Below, one piece after another: positions 33,327 to 45,156 of a DNA stretch of 64,000 bases. The position numbers and the translations under genes were made by a program. Where the stretch lies: NCBI GenBank assembly GCA_963693085.1, contig OY856409.1, positions 239,932,558 to 239,996,557 on the forward strand, in the 5' to 3' direction. Within the stretch, counting starts at the first letter, position 1; each line of letters begins with the position of its first letter. Below the pieces are notes generated by a model. It ran no database searches and had not been told where the DNA came from. It saw nothing but the letters and a program-made list of their open reading frames with translations. This stretch comes from Alisma plantago-aquatica (taxonomy: Eukaryota > Streptophyta > Magnoliopsida > Alismatales > Alismataceae).

Positions 33327-34995
33327 TGTTGTGTGCTTTTCACATCATTTTCTTACACATTTTCACACACAAATTCAGTTCATTTTGTTTCCATTTAGCC
33401 TCTATTCATATTCTTCTTGCCACCCTTTTTATTATTTTGCTTATCGCCTGATGTGTATTGCAGATATGCTTAAAAAGGATCAATTTGGAGATAGCCCAAC
33501 TCAACTCTGACATCATTGGGGCTTCTCCTCGCTTTGCAGACATTCAGAGTTTTATTTCTGCTGAAACAACATCGCACATGACATGTCTAAATTAAGACAC
33601 GACGTGTGCGATTCTAGTTAGCCATGCATCCAGCTGAAGGAAAAAAAGACACACCATGTTCCCTTTTGGAACATGACGTGTGCGATTCCAGAAGGTGCCG
33701 AGCAAAGCAAGACATGCCATGTCCCTCTCGCACACGACGTGTACCTGGGACGCCAGAGTCGACTATATGTATCTGGAAACATACAGGACATGTCTTAATT
33801 CAGACACGCCGTGTGCCTTACATTGAAGCAATTGTCGAAGACCGGAACATGATGTGTCTGAAGGAAGATACGTCGTGTCTCTATCAGTTTCAACAAATCT
33901 AAAACATGATGTCTCTCATTTTTAAAGGGAAAACCAACAAAAGGGGCAGTGATCACTGGTCATAACTCGAAGGTCTTTCGTCCAAGAACAAGTTTAGAGT
34001 AAAGGAGGGTGATTTGGGTGGAAGAAGGTGATTTCTTACTAAAGAACCTACATTCTTCTTCTCTTCTTCTCCATTTTCTTCTCTGAAGGTGCAGTAGAGC
34101 TTCTTCTCTCCACCAAGCTTCTCGGGAGGAAAGTTTGTCTGGTTTGGAGCAGCTACAGGAGTGGAATTTCATCCCCAAGATGGAATCTACTCTTCTTGTG
34201 TTACACCTTTGGTTCTCTTAGCTTTTCCTTCTCTAAACCATGTTAAACTCCGAAAATTCTGCATCTTTTCTGATGTACATCATCATGGACGAGTAGGCTC
34301 TTTTTCGTGGACATGGTAGAATAAATCCCATGTCATGGCATGTATGGAACATGATAATTTCATACTAAATACTAAGTTGCTTGTTTTTCTACCTTGTGAG
34401 TACCTGTTTCTTGCTTCTTGTAATGCATAGCTGGCCACTATGTATGTATGTTTTATACTTTCTTACTTGATCTGAGAAGATAGATAGGAGAGTAAGGAGG
34501 TACTCTCTTGGAAACTCCTCTTTTACTACAAGAGTGGAAGATATGGTGTTGAGGAGTAGGTTTGTGATCCAGAACAAAATACATACACGAGAGTGTTGTA
34601 TGGAGTTAGGATCGTTGTATTTGCACCTGGAGGTGAAGTATAACATACAACTCTCCTTTAAATCAAGTGCTTAGTATGTTTAAATTTCATGCTCCATTCT
34701 TCATGCTATGATGTGCTAGTGAAATCCTAAGTCCAAGATTGTTTCATATATGAAATCAAACCCCTTTTAGTAATCCTTTTACTATTTAGTTTAATTCTAA
34801 AAATTTAGTTTAATCAACCAAATCATTCTTGAAAAAGATCTAGATTTTTGAAACTTAGCACTTTTGCGTTTAATTGGTTACCAAGCTCCTTGTGTTCGGT
34901 CTTGACTACAACTACTCTCGTATACTTGCGGGAATTGGCTAGTTGAGTAAAACATCATTTATATGATTGAAACTCATTAGTGTAACAATAGAACA
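33327..34995 (+). repeat. Element H 3' LTR
   Basis: 1669 bp, TGTTGTGTGC to AATAGAACA, followed by TSD GTCTA (34996-35000). It holds its own palindrome cluster at about 33573-33915 with a different set of decayed copies from the 5' LTR. Confidence 0.95.
33573..33915. repeat. ACACG-N-CGTGT palindrome cluster, H 3' LTR
   Basis: About eleven sites colinear with 22645-22995. Several sites intact in one LTR are decayed in the other, mostly at CG, so both derive from a more perfect array. Confidence 0.88.
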
Positions 34996-35000
34996 GTCTA

Positions 35001-36120
35001 TGAGGTTGTGCATAGATTATAGATAGTTGAGCAAGGTCATGATAAAGAATAAGTATCCTTTTCTGAGGATAGATGATCTGTTTGATTAGTTGCATGGTGC
35101 AACAATGTTATCAAAGATAGATCTGAGATCAGGATATCATCAGTTGAGGATCAAGGAGGATGACATACCAAAGTCAGCTTTTAGGACAAGGTATGGTCAC
35201 TATGAGTTCATGGTTATGCTATTCGGATGACCAATACACCAGAAGCATTCATGGATTTGATAAATAGGGTGTTCCAGTCGTTCCTTGATCAGTCTATGGT
35301 TGTCTTCATAGATGACATTTTGATATATAGTCGGGATAGTCAATATCATGAATAACATCTTCGTCAGGAATTGACAGTACTGAGACAACACCAACTCTAT
35401 GCTAAGTTCAGCAAGTGTGAGTTCTGGATGAGGGAGGTAGCTTTCTTGGGGCATGCTATATGTACATAAGGAGTACACGTAGACCCAAGAAGGTAGAGTC
35501 TATGACAGATTGGGAGCAGCCGAAGACGCCGACAGAAGTGCACAATTTTCTTGGTTTGGCAGGATACTACTAGAGGTTCATTATGAACTTCAGCGCTATC
35601 ACCCTACCCCTAATGAAGTTGACAAGAAAGGATGTGCCATTCGATTGTTATGACAGATGTCAACATGCTTTTTAGACGTTGAAGGAGAAGTTGACAAGTG
35701 CACCCGTTTTGATTTTTCCCTAGCAAGGAAAAGGATACATTGTCTTTTGTGATGCATCCAGGAATGGTTTGGGATGTGTGTTGATGCAAGACAAGAAAGT
35801 AGTTTCTTTTTCTTCCCGATAGCTTAAGAAACACGAGGAAAATTACCCGACTTATGATTTGGAGCTAGCTACTGTGGTCCATTCTTTGAAGATTTGGCGG
35901 CACTATCTATATGGGGAGAAGTCTCAGATCTTCACAGATCACAAGAACCTGAAGTATATCTTTACATAGTAGGAGTTGAATATGGGGCAGAGATGTTGGA
36001 TGGAATTGATCAAAGTTTTCAATTGCACGATTGATTATCATCCAGGAAATGAGAATGTTGTAGCAGATGCATTGAGCAGGAAGTCTTCATCTATGGATAA
36101 AGGTCAGTTGAGTTTTTGAT
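35001..36120 (+). pseudogene. pol: Element F reverse transcriptase (C-terminal part) and RNase H
   Basis: RT resumes with MRLCIDYR at 35001 and runs through [17 protein letters not shown] (about 35113-35163) and the catalytic FIDDILIYS (FIDD at 35305-35316). RNase H shows VFCDASRNGLGCVL (about 35740) and [10 protein letters not shown] (about 35930), ending VADALSRK near 36080. It is interrupted by many stops, most of them TAG, and a frameshift near 35230. The domain was cut in two by H; apart from that the order is standard for chromoviruses. Confidence 0.92.
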
Positions 36121-37440
36121 GTGTCACAAGTGAGACATGTTGGTCTCCTTACGTCAAATGAATGTCAAGTTGGAAGTCTCTTTGTTTTTCGATTTGTTGG
36201 CACAATTACAAGTAAAGTCTACACTGAGACAATAGATCAAAGAAGCTCAATAGATAGATACTGTGACACAACATATTAGATCAGAGTTTGATAGTGAGAA
36301 GTGTGATTGTTTTCACGAGATGAAAGACGGGGTAGTATGTTATCATCACAAGATAGTAGTTGCTGATGTGGAAAACCTAAGGAAGATGGTGTTTGAAGAG
36401 GCTCATACATCTATGTATGCTATGCACCCAAGTAGTACCAAGATGTACCATAAGATGAAGGATATGTATTGGTGGCCAGGCTTGAAGAAAGATGTAGCTG
36501 AGTTTGTCACAAGGTGTGCAGTATGTCAACAAGTCAAAGCTGAGCATCAGAATCCTATAGGAACATTGCAACCATTGCCTATAGCTCAGTGGAAATGAAT
36601 TCATGCGACTATGGACTTTATGGTTGGTATACCTAGGACAACCAAAGGTTACAATTCCATTTAGGTGATCGTTGATCGATTGACCAAGTCAGCACATTTC
36701 CTTCACGTGAAGACAATGTTCATAGCAAAGAGCGTTGCTCAAGTCTATGTTGATGACATAGTGTGTTTGCACGGTATCCCAGCTACTATTGTATATGATA
36801 GAGGTCCTCAATTCACAAGTCACTTTTGGGAGTGAATGCATACAACTTTGGGTACGCAGTTGAAGTTCAACACTGCTTTTCACCCACAGACAGATGGTCA
36901 GTCTAAAAGGACCATCCAGATCTTGGAAGATCTGTTGAGGGCTTGTGTTCTTTAGTTCTTAGGAAGTTGGGATATACACCTCAGTCTGATAGAGTTTGCC
37001 TACAATAATATCCATCAGAGAAGTATTAACATGGTACCATATGAGGCGTTGTATGGGAGACGTTGTAGGTCTTTGTTGTGTTGGTATGAGACATGGGAGT
37101 ATCAACTTCTGGGTCCTGAGCTTGTACAACAGATGATAGAGAAGATCAAAGTGATACAATAATAGTTGAAAGCATCACAGGTCAGACAAAAGTTCTATGC
37201 AGAAAATTATCGCATACCCTTGGAGTTTCAAGTGGGAGATAAAGTATAGCTGAAGGTTTCTCCTTGGAAAGGTGTTTTGAGGTTTGGAAAGAAGGGTAAG
37301 TTGGCTCCTAGGTTTATGAGACCTTACCCAATTATGGCACGAGTTGGGAAGGCGACCTACAAGTTGGAGTTGCCACCTAAGTTGCACATGTTTCATCTAG
37401 TGTTCCATGTCAGTATGTTGAGGAAATGTCATCCAGATAC
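36121..37440 (+). pseudogene. Element F integrase
   Basis: Zinc-binding HHCC block at about 36400-36530 (HPSSTKMYHKMKDMYWWPGL ... CAVCQQ). In the core, Asp in MDFMVGIP (about 36610) and Asp in YDRGPQFTSHFW (about 36797) are present. At the place of the third catalytic residue the sequence reads QSKRTIQ, with Lys (codon 36905-36907) where relatives have Glu. Stops occur at 36596, 36660, 36834, 36954, 37158-37163 and 37246. The downstream part (GKATYKLELPPKLHMFH ... VFHVSMLRKCHPD) is the usual bridge to the chromodomain. Confidence 0.92.
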
Positions 37441-37651
37441 ATAGTCAATGTTACAACCTGTGGAGGTGGAGCTTGATGAGGATATGACCTATGTTGAGGG
37501 TCCAGTGTTGATCCTTGATCGGAGGGTGAAGAAGTTGAAGAGGAAGGACCTTATGCTTGGGAAAGTTCTTTGGCATCATTGTGGTGTTGAGGAAGCCACA
37601 TGGGAGCTCGAAGAGGAGATGAGGAGGAAGTACCCTTCTCTTTTCTCTTAG
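37441..37651 (+). CDS. Element F chromodomain (C-terminal end of pol), open fragment
   Basis: An open 67-codon tail (37448-37651) of the integrase: EGPVLILDRRVKKLKRK ... GKVLWHHCGVEEATWELEEEM ends in YPSLFS. This is the C-terminal chromodomain of plant chromoviruses; in active relatives it is thought to direct insertion toward particular chromatin. It is only the end of a broken polyprotein, so it would not be made on its own. The aromatic residues expected for histone binding are only partly present, as in other Tekay-type chromodomains. Confidence 0.85.
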
Positions 37652-39268
37652 GATTTCTGGGGCGAAATTCCTATTAGGGGTTTATGGCTTGTAAGGACCC
37701 TAACTAACATTTTGGGATAACCCTATTTTCTTTTCTTAAGTGTGTTTCTTAGCTCCTTGCTCTAATCATCTAAGATGTAATTAGAGCATGGTGGAGGTTT
37801 GAGTTCCTTGTTTGAGATTGTTTGGTTGATGCTTGTGTTTTATGGAGAGGTTTTGGTGCAAATTGCAATTTACCCAGGATAGGGGTTGGTGTGCAAGTTT
37901 GCCACCTCTAGAGTGTTTCTTTTCTCTCTTGGCATCATCTAGAGGAGAGAGGAGGTGTTGGATGCCTTGTTTTGGTCTTGGTTAATTGGTGACATCCTTG
38001 GTGATGTTTTGGGCACATGTTTGAGATGTGCTTTGCTCATACGAGTGTTTTCTCGGGCTTGAGAGCCTTGGTGAGACCCTGTATCGGTTTGTGATTGCAT
38101 TGAAGAGACTTGGTATCAGTTTAGGATGTCTTAAGGGACATACTATCAGTTTGGTGATGTTTTGAGGATCACCATGTCAGTTTGTGACCTAGGGTTTCAT
38201 CCCTATTAGTTTGTGAAGGGGGTGGATGGGTGTATTGACCTTGACCTTCCTTAGTGACCAAGTGGGTGATACATAGATCCTATCACCCTGTTGCATGGTG
38301 TTACATGTGTCCTTTCCTCTTGGACATGTGTCTTCTAAGGTTCTAAGGTGGTAAAACCTTCCCCTTTCTCTCTCTCATAGACCATGTATATATACCCCTC
38401 TCTTCCCATGTAAGAGAATTCTTTTAGTGATCCTTACTTTCTCTCCTTGGTGGACGACCTTGAGATTGAAGAGCACTCTCCCTTGGAGCTTGGTGGACAA
38501 GACAAAAGCTTGTGGTCCTCTCTTTCATATTCTTCCTTGGTAATCAATCATTTTCTAGCTTTCCTTCTCTCCTTCTTTCTTCTTCTTGGCCATGAACCTT
38601 GGTATCTTCTTTCTCCTCTTTTGCTTTCTTAACCATGGTTCTATCTTCCTTCTTGGAGGTGTTGTGGAGATTAATATAGGAGGATCTTCTTCTACCTTGA
38701 TCTTGGGAAGCTTGGAGCTTAACCTTAGATCTTAGAGCTTGGTGGTTGTTCTTGAGGGGGGTTATAAACTCCAAACCTACTTTGGTATCATCACCTTTCT
38801 ACTTCTTAACTTGATAGTTTCCCTTAGATCGTCATTGCTTGCTTTCTAGTAGCTTTACTTGGTATCCTTATGTGTGATTTTGAGAATAAAACTTTGTTAA
38901 GTTTCTGCCATAAGTTTCTCTTTTCCTTGCCTTGTTAATAACGTCATCTTGAGGTAGAAGGTGTCTAAATCGATATTCCATGTGATCCGTAATGCTAGAC
39001 TGATATGCTCTTATGTAAACTGATATACCTCTTATGATGTTGGTTTGTTATGATCTACTGATGACCAATGAAGGAGAGTGTTAAACCTTGATGCTTTAAG
39101 TTAAGTATGGAAGTCGACATGGGTAACCCTAATCAGATACATGTTCATCCCGACACACCTTACAATCTGATACTCCCTATTCCGACACATCTTAAATAGA
39201 GTGAGAAACACTTCCCTTGAGGTTCAACCGATACAACCAAACCCCAGTGGCCAATATACTATGGGGAT

Positions 39269-39530
39269 TTATATGGCCGATACACAAAGGGGCACATAGG
39301 CTGATACCCTAGTTGATGGGTTGACTGATACCCTAGTTGATAGGTAGGCCGATACCCTAGATGATGAGTAGGTCGATACCTTAGACGATGGGTAGGCTGA
39401 CACCAAAGATGATGGGTAGATCGATACCCTAGTTGATGGGTAGACCAATACCCTAGTTGAAGGTGAGGCCAATACCTAATGGATGGTGAGGCCGATACCT
39501 TATGAGATGGTATGACCGATACACTTTCTC
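39269..39530. repeat. 24-bp tandem array (CCGATA type) in F 3' LTR
   Basis: Counterpart of 17997-18263, with a similar unit (GATGGGTAGGCCGATACCCT) but a different unit order and more decayed copies. It lacks the partial duplication seen near 18085. Confidence 0.88.
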
Positions 39531-39728
39531 ATGTACCTCTAGACCGATGTCCCTTGTTGTGCCTTGGCCGACACCCTCTCATTGAGGTGTTGAGCTTGAT
39601 ACCAAGTGATGATAAACCAATACTCTACCTTAATATGGTGGTCGATACCCAACCTTAGTGTGGTTTCCCGATACCTAAGGTTAACTGATTCCCTAACGCT
39701 GATCGACATCTTTTGATGTGTAGTGATG

Positions 39729-42700
39729 TGTAACATAACTAAACATGGACATATTATCTTTTTGGCCCCATTTCTAAGCTTTTCCTTTCTTTTCTATCCT
39801 CTTTGGCCTTTATGTTGAATTTGTGGAAATAATAGTGGTTTGGTGAATATTTATTCATTGTTATTGCCAACATATGGGTTTATGCACAAATACCTCAGTA
39901 AAAGTATACTTAAAGGTCTAATATGCAAATTTAACACTCGTGCGATATATTAATAGATATATTTGTTCTAGATAAATCCTTAGCCTTATGGAGCAAGGAA
40001 GAAAAAAAGGAATGAATAATATTTCATTAAACATGTAATGTGCTATTGAATAAATTAATATGGGAAATATTGGTAATAATGGACAATGGGCTAAAATTTA
40101 TAAAAGGAAGATTAATTGGTTAAAGATAAATAGAGATTCATTTTATTTTGGTTTGATTTGGCTTGGAGGTCAAGTTTCATAATTTTGGGATGATAATAAC
40201 TTTATCTTTTTATTTTGAAAAGAAAATGTGAGTTTTCTTCAAAATATTGAATAAAATACTTAATGACTCCAAAAGTGGAAAATAATCTTAGATTCGTGAT
40301 CTACACATTAAAAATAGCCTTTGAGTGAAATTTCATGTAATTTGGATAATCTTCAATATACATGTGAAATTAGGAGAGAGAAAGTGTGTAGAATCTTCAA
40401 AATATTGAATAAATATACAAATAACTCCAACATATAAAATTGATGGCAAATTCAGGTCCAGTGCATTAATGTGACTTGTGGGTAAAGTTTCATCAAATTT
40501 CGAGAATCTTATAACCATTAATTAAGGAGGAAAGAGAAAATAAGTTTTGATTTATTTAACACATCAAAAGTTCTCAAAAGGAAAATATAATCCATATTTA
40601 GATTCCTCATATTAGAAGTAGGTTGGGTGTCAAATTTCATTTAATTTGGGGCTCATTTTCACCATCAAAGAAGGAGAGAGAAAAAGGTACATATATGCAT
40701 TCTCACTTTATTTGATTTTTATTTTGACAAGGATTAGATGTCACACGAGTCTTTTTTTTCTTCTAATAAGGGGAGTGATTTCCCTCAGTCGTCTGATTCT
40801 GGATCTGATGGTCAAGACCTTGTCCCCTACCTCCGTTTCCCCTGTTTCCCATGCGAACTAGGAACCAGTTCTGGTCATTTTTCCTTCTCCGATTTCCCCC
40901 CAACTCCCCACCTTTTGCTTCAATTTCTTTTCTCTAGGGTTCGTCGCATCTGTGCGCTCAATCCGGTCCCAATTTTCTAGGGTTTTATCACCTATATAAG
41001 GATTGGGGACCCGAACACTCTACTGCGCTATTTGTCCCCTATTTTCCCCTCGTTCCTTTCTTCTCGTTTCTCTAGGCCATCATACCACCATGGGAATGGT
41101 CCCTTACCTTCACGGAGGTCCCAAGTTCTATTCACCTACTTTGGTTTTGTCTCGATTGACCCCTAGCATCTTCCCCTATTCCAACTGCCCGTGCTGTAGA
41201 GCTGGAGTCGGAGGCGTGACTTCTGGCTATGGGAAAGCCTGGATGAGACCTGGGTATGATTCCCTCATTCTACCAAAGCTTTCTAAACCCCTACTTGCAT
41301 CCCTTAAGGTGTGTGTTCTTTTTCCCCCTTTCTAGTTTCTACCTTGCTGTGGTTACTTTCAAAACACCAAATAGTGAAATTGATGGTCCACCTGACTCTA
41401 TTTGATTGCTTTGATGTGTTTCGGGAAGTGTGTATGCTAGTTCCCATTCTAATCTAATCCTTACCTCTTTTCCTTGAGCCAGCAATGGCAGGTACCCTGG
41501 ATGGAGGTCAATGGATGTGAAGTTCTAGTTTTTGGGACCTTTGGCTTCGGCTAAGTCCCTCAGACACAATTGTTTTCCCTCCAACAAGTTTTAGTGTTCG
41601 TATTTGGAATTTGATTCATCAGTTTTGAGCATGTGTGTATTGTTCTGTGTTGAGATTAAAGAGTTGGGTGAGGAAGATGGTTCCCTGGAGATTTACAAAT
41701 CTAGCCCTTGGTCGTTTTATTTCAATCATTTTTCATCTTGTGGGCAAATTTGTCCTTTTTGGCCAAGTGTTTGCAGGGAGCCCCGCTTCTAGTCTTCATT
41801 CAGGATGTCATAATCTGGTGGGCCGCGATTGGGCCAACTTGGCAAGATTGACCATTGACTGGAAAAACTCTGATGTGGATCTTTGTGATTGACCAGTTTT
41901 ATTAAAATTAAGCTTTTTATTCCTTTGTTCAAAAATTAAAATAAAATATGTTCTGAACTCAGAAAAAGATGCTCTTTCTAATAAAAATATTTTCATGGTT
42001 TGATTTCGAGTTTTATCAAAAAGGATTTTTAGAAAATGAATTAAATAACTAAAAATCACCAAAAATACATGTAAACATTCATAACTCCAAAATATGCAAA
42101 ATTATATGTTTTCTTATTCATAAAAACCTAACTAAGACAATGGTGATAGTTTCAGGGTCAAAAACAAGGTTTTGTTTGAAAATTCCAAAAGTTAGGGTTT
42201 CCTTGCCTTTATACATGAGTAAACCCTAATTCATGTTTAAACATTGAAAATAGGAAAACAATCTCTGGAATCGATTAAAGTAGTAAAGAAGGAGGAATTG
42301 TATCTCTTAAGAAAAGGTATGTGCTTTCCTTACACCTAAGTTGGAAAATATGTAACTTAACCTAGTTTCCCTAATGAGGCCATTGTAAAACCCTAATTTT
42401 CCTTTTTGACAATTCCTTAGCTATATTTGCCTCAAAATTAGTTTTGTTATTTATTTCTTGGGTCTTGTATCCCACTACCATGTTTATATTTATTTGATGC
42501 TTATACTTGCCATAGTTTTTAGCATGTTGATTTTATTAGACTATTGAACTAATGTAATGGTACTTTTGTACAACCACCCATAGATAGGGCATGTGTAAAT
42601 TCACCCTGGGAATGTGTTAATCTCCCCAATATAGAATATTTGTAGGTGACCAGAATGTGTTACTCTCCCTCACCTATTGGTTGAGGGTAAGTAGGTGCCT

Positions 42701-43327
42701 CAACCCTACATAGTTTAGGTAGTCAATATTAATCATGCATGCAACCTTTTTACTATTTTTGTTATGGCAAGCATCTATTTATTTGTGCCTCATACTTTTG
42801 ACTATCTTCATCTTATGAAGAAATCTTAGCCTTTATTTCCTTATAGTTTTCTTATCTTTTATCCTTGTTCATTATCTCTGACACATACTTTGTTTCCCTT
42901 TCCCTTTTGCTAGGTGCTTTCCAACCACCTAAGGTTAGATCAAGGTGTTGAATAAGGCCTAGGATCAGAGCTGTGCGGTAGGAGCATGGAGGACCATCCT
43001 AGGAATAGGATAAGAAGTACATGGCTTTAAGCATGGACCTATATTGTGAAGTTATTTCTTGGAGACAAAATTGGTGTAGTTTAGATTTCCCTCTATCTAG
43101 ATCCTTTTGTTGTTGTAAACCTTTATGGGAGAATGATGATGTACACTTTTATAAAATTTAATATAGTCATGAAATTATATTCTACTGCATTACTTGTTGG
43201 TCTTTTATGTACCATATAAATAAAGATTTGAAAATTTTACACCCATTTCAACATACCTTTTGAGTATGTTGGGAATGGAGGTTTGATTCTTCTAATTTTA
43301 GTAAAGGGGTGATTTCATTCTTTTACA
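39729..43327 (+). mobile_element. Element G: probable solo LTR (3.6 kb) inside F 3' LTR
   Basis: 3599 bp beginning TGTAACATAAC and ending CTTTTACA, flanked by TGATG on both sides (39724-39728 and 43328-43332). No internal terminal repeats, PBS, purine tract or retrotransposon protein is visible, so a solo LTR left by LTR-LTR recombination is the best reading. A TATA box stands at 40992-41000, followed by a G+C-richer stretch (about 41000-41330). Short open frames in this stretch have no recognisable product. Orientation follows from the TATA box. The family is unknown, probably a Gypsy with long LTRs. Confidence 0.8.
40992..41000 (+). promoter_or_regulatory. TATA box of solo LTR G
   Basis: CTATATAAG followed by GATTGGGGACCCGAACACTC, a typical plant core-promoter layout in the middle of the LTR. 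Activity not shown. Confidence 0.6.
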
Positions 43328-45156
43328 TGATGCATCTTATTGATGCTAGGGTTACATGGTGTGATGTGATATCCTATGGTGTAATCATGTGTATGATGTT
43401 GAAAACTAACTCTCTCTTTACATGTTTCATAGTGATAGAAATATGATTCCACACATTATGTGTACACTTCATAATGATGAAGGAAGTGATAACCCAAGGG
43501 TGGTTGGTGATACAGCCTTGTAAACCCTAATTGGATAAAGTGAAACCCTAATTGTTATGATGTAAAGTGTATGAGGTGAATGTATAGAATGAGTTCTATG
43601 AGATGATGATGCTTTGCCTTCATGTTATCAACTTCTAACCATGTAGGTGATACTGATTGATGTACATAGCCAGGTATGAGCTATGCGGTTATGATGTGAT
43701 GGACATTGGTTTTTGTGATGGACTTGTGGTCCTTGTGGTGGACACATGATGAATAGTAAGCATAAAGAGACATGATGTGATGAGATCACACTTAATATGA
43801 TTCAATATGTTATGGTGATGAGTCATGTCTTGTTTATATAGATCTTTTTTAAAGGTTTTACATTGTAACTTGATCGATGTTTAAAAATGTTTGACTTGAT
43901 CTAGTTAATCAAGTGAAATCTAATAATGTAGTTTGCCTTGCGCCATAGATCCATTCAGTGTTAGCACTTGCTGAATGGTGAAATGAGTTTAACTCAGAGC
44001 GCATATTGTTGAATATGCGGGGTGCAAGTTGAGATATCTCCTTGTGCCCTGAATGTATATGAATGGGATTGGCTGCTGTCATACCCCAATAATGAGTACA
44101 CTGCAGTTGTAGCTCGAGTTGAGATACATGAATGGATGTGGTCATATCCTAGAAAAGAGTACAACTGCGGTCGTAACTCACTAGCGTCGTGACCTGTATC
44201 AAAGCGGGATAGACATGTACAGTTAGACTATAAGTCACTGATAGCAGTTTGACTAATGATGTCCTTGCTAATATCCTCATACTGACCAAGAAGATGAGGT
44301 TGTGGATTTCGTCTCTTCCATGAGACCTTGTATGGCTCTGATTTCGAATATATATACATATAGTGGTTGGTTGGATTTGGATGGTATGATTCAAATCCTC
44401 AGGGTATATTGAATACGTAATCAACCGTATTGTACAATTGTATAGGATCAAATATGAAAATATTGGTTAAGGCCTTGCTTGATCTTTACACAATGTTCTT
44501 GATAGTAAATATACATGTTCTTCATATTCCTTTTAAATTATTAAGCCGTTACATAATTGAATAGTATTTTCCCTTCCTATTATTAATCTTTACATGCTTC
44601 CTATTAGTTGTATTTATATTGCTGCTCACTTTATCTTATTTGTGATAACAATAGAGTTGGTGGTGAGTTATATCTCCCACTGAGATTTGGAATCTGACCC
44701 CATGGGTTGCCCACACCCTTTTTAGGTGGACGAGCATAAAGAGGTAGAGATCATGCAGAGGTGGTTGAACAATAGCTAGAGGAGCAGTAGCTAATAAGGT
44801 TAGAAGTGTTGTTGGGTGTCTTTTGTTGATAGAGTCCTAGAGTTGTCCCTATACACTCAGGTCTTTAGGAATGTTTTGTAGATGCTTTGTGAACATGTTA
44901 TCTTTATGTGCCCTTTGTATATCTGATATGGTGGAATCATGTATATTCTTTCTGGAACAGTGCTTTCATTACAGGTTGAAAACATGCCTTGTGAATGCTT
45001 TGAGGCATGAAAGGGCTCATGTGTAAAGGTTCTTTCTATATGGTTGTTTTATGAAAAAGGTTTTAATTTTTAGTGTTTCTCAGTAATCTTTTCATTAATC
45101 TCTCTTCTATGATTTTGTTTTGAGTAATCTCGCTTTGTGTGGCACAGGACGTCACA

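Larger units (their letters stand above)
22414..34995 (+). mobile_element. Element H: Athila-like Ty3/Gypsy retrotransposon inside F
   Basis: 12.58 kb element with LTRs of 1665 bp (22414-24078) and 1669 bp (33327-34995), both beginning TGTTGTGTGCTTTTCAC and ending GAACA, and flanked by GTCTA. It has a PBS of the GGCGCC type, gag-pro-RT in one long frame, RNase H and integrase in shifted frames, a 3.7 kb region after integrase with an ATHILA ORF-1-like relic, and a purine tract before the 3' LTR. This order and the long 3' region are typical of Athila. Several stops make it non-autonomous. Confidence 0.95.
17038..45156 (+). mobile_element. Element F: Tekay-like chromovirus (Ty3/Gypsy), nested host of B, H and G
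   Basis: Plus-strand Gypsy element with long LTRs (3' copy about 3.86 kb without insertion G), tRNA-iMet-type PBS, and gag-protease-RT-RNase H-integrase-chromodomain order. The 5' LTR lacks its first 622 bp in the window because B is inserted there; the rest lies left of the window. H (22414-34995) splits the RT domain, and G (39729-43327) splits the 3' LTR. The right end (45156) abuts a CACTA transposase relic. The C-terminal chromodomain and RT motifs suit the Tekay/Del lineage. All coding parts are broken. Confidence 0.9.
37690..45156 (+). repeat. Element F 3' LTR, interrupted by G
   Basis: Starts TGTAAGGACCCTAACTAAC and ends GGACGTCACA at 45156. Without G and one TGATG it is about 3863 bp. 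The interruption 39729-43327 has no counterpart in the 5' LTR, which reads straight through TAGTGATGCATC near 18460. TATA box near 38383; tandem array at 39269-39530. Confidence 0.94.

Noticed and set aside
41003..41335. 110-codon frame downstream of the G TATA box
   Set aside because: Short, Pro/Leu-rich low-complexity product inside a solo LTR; no family resemblance.
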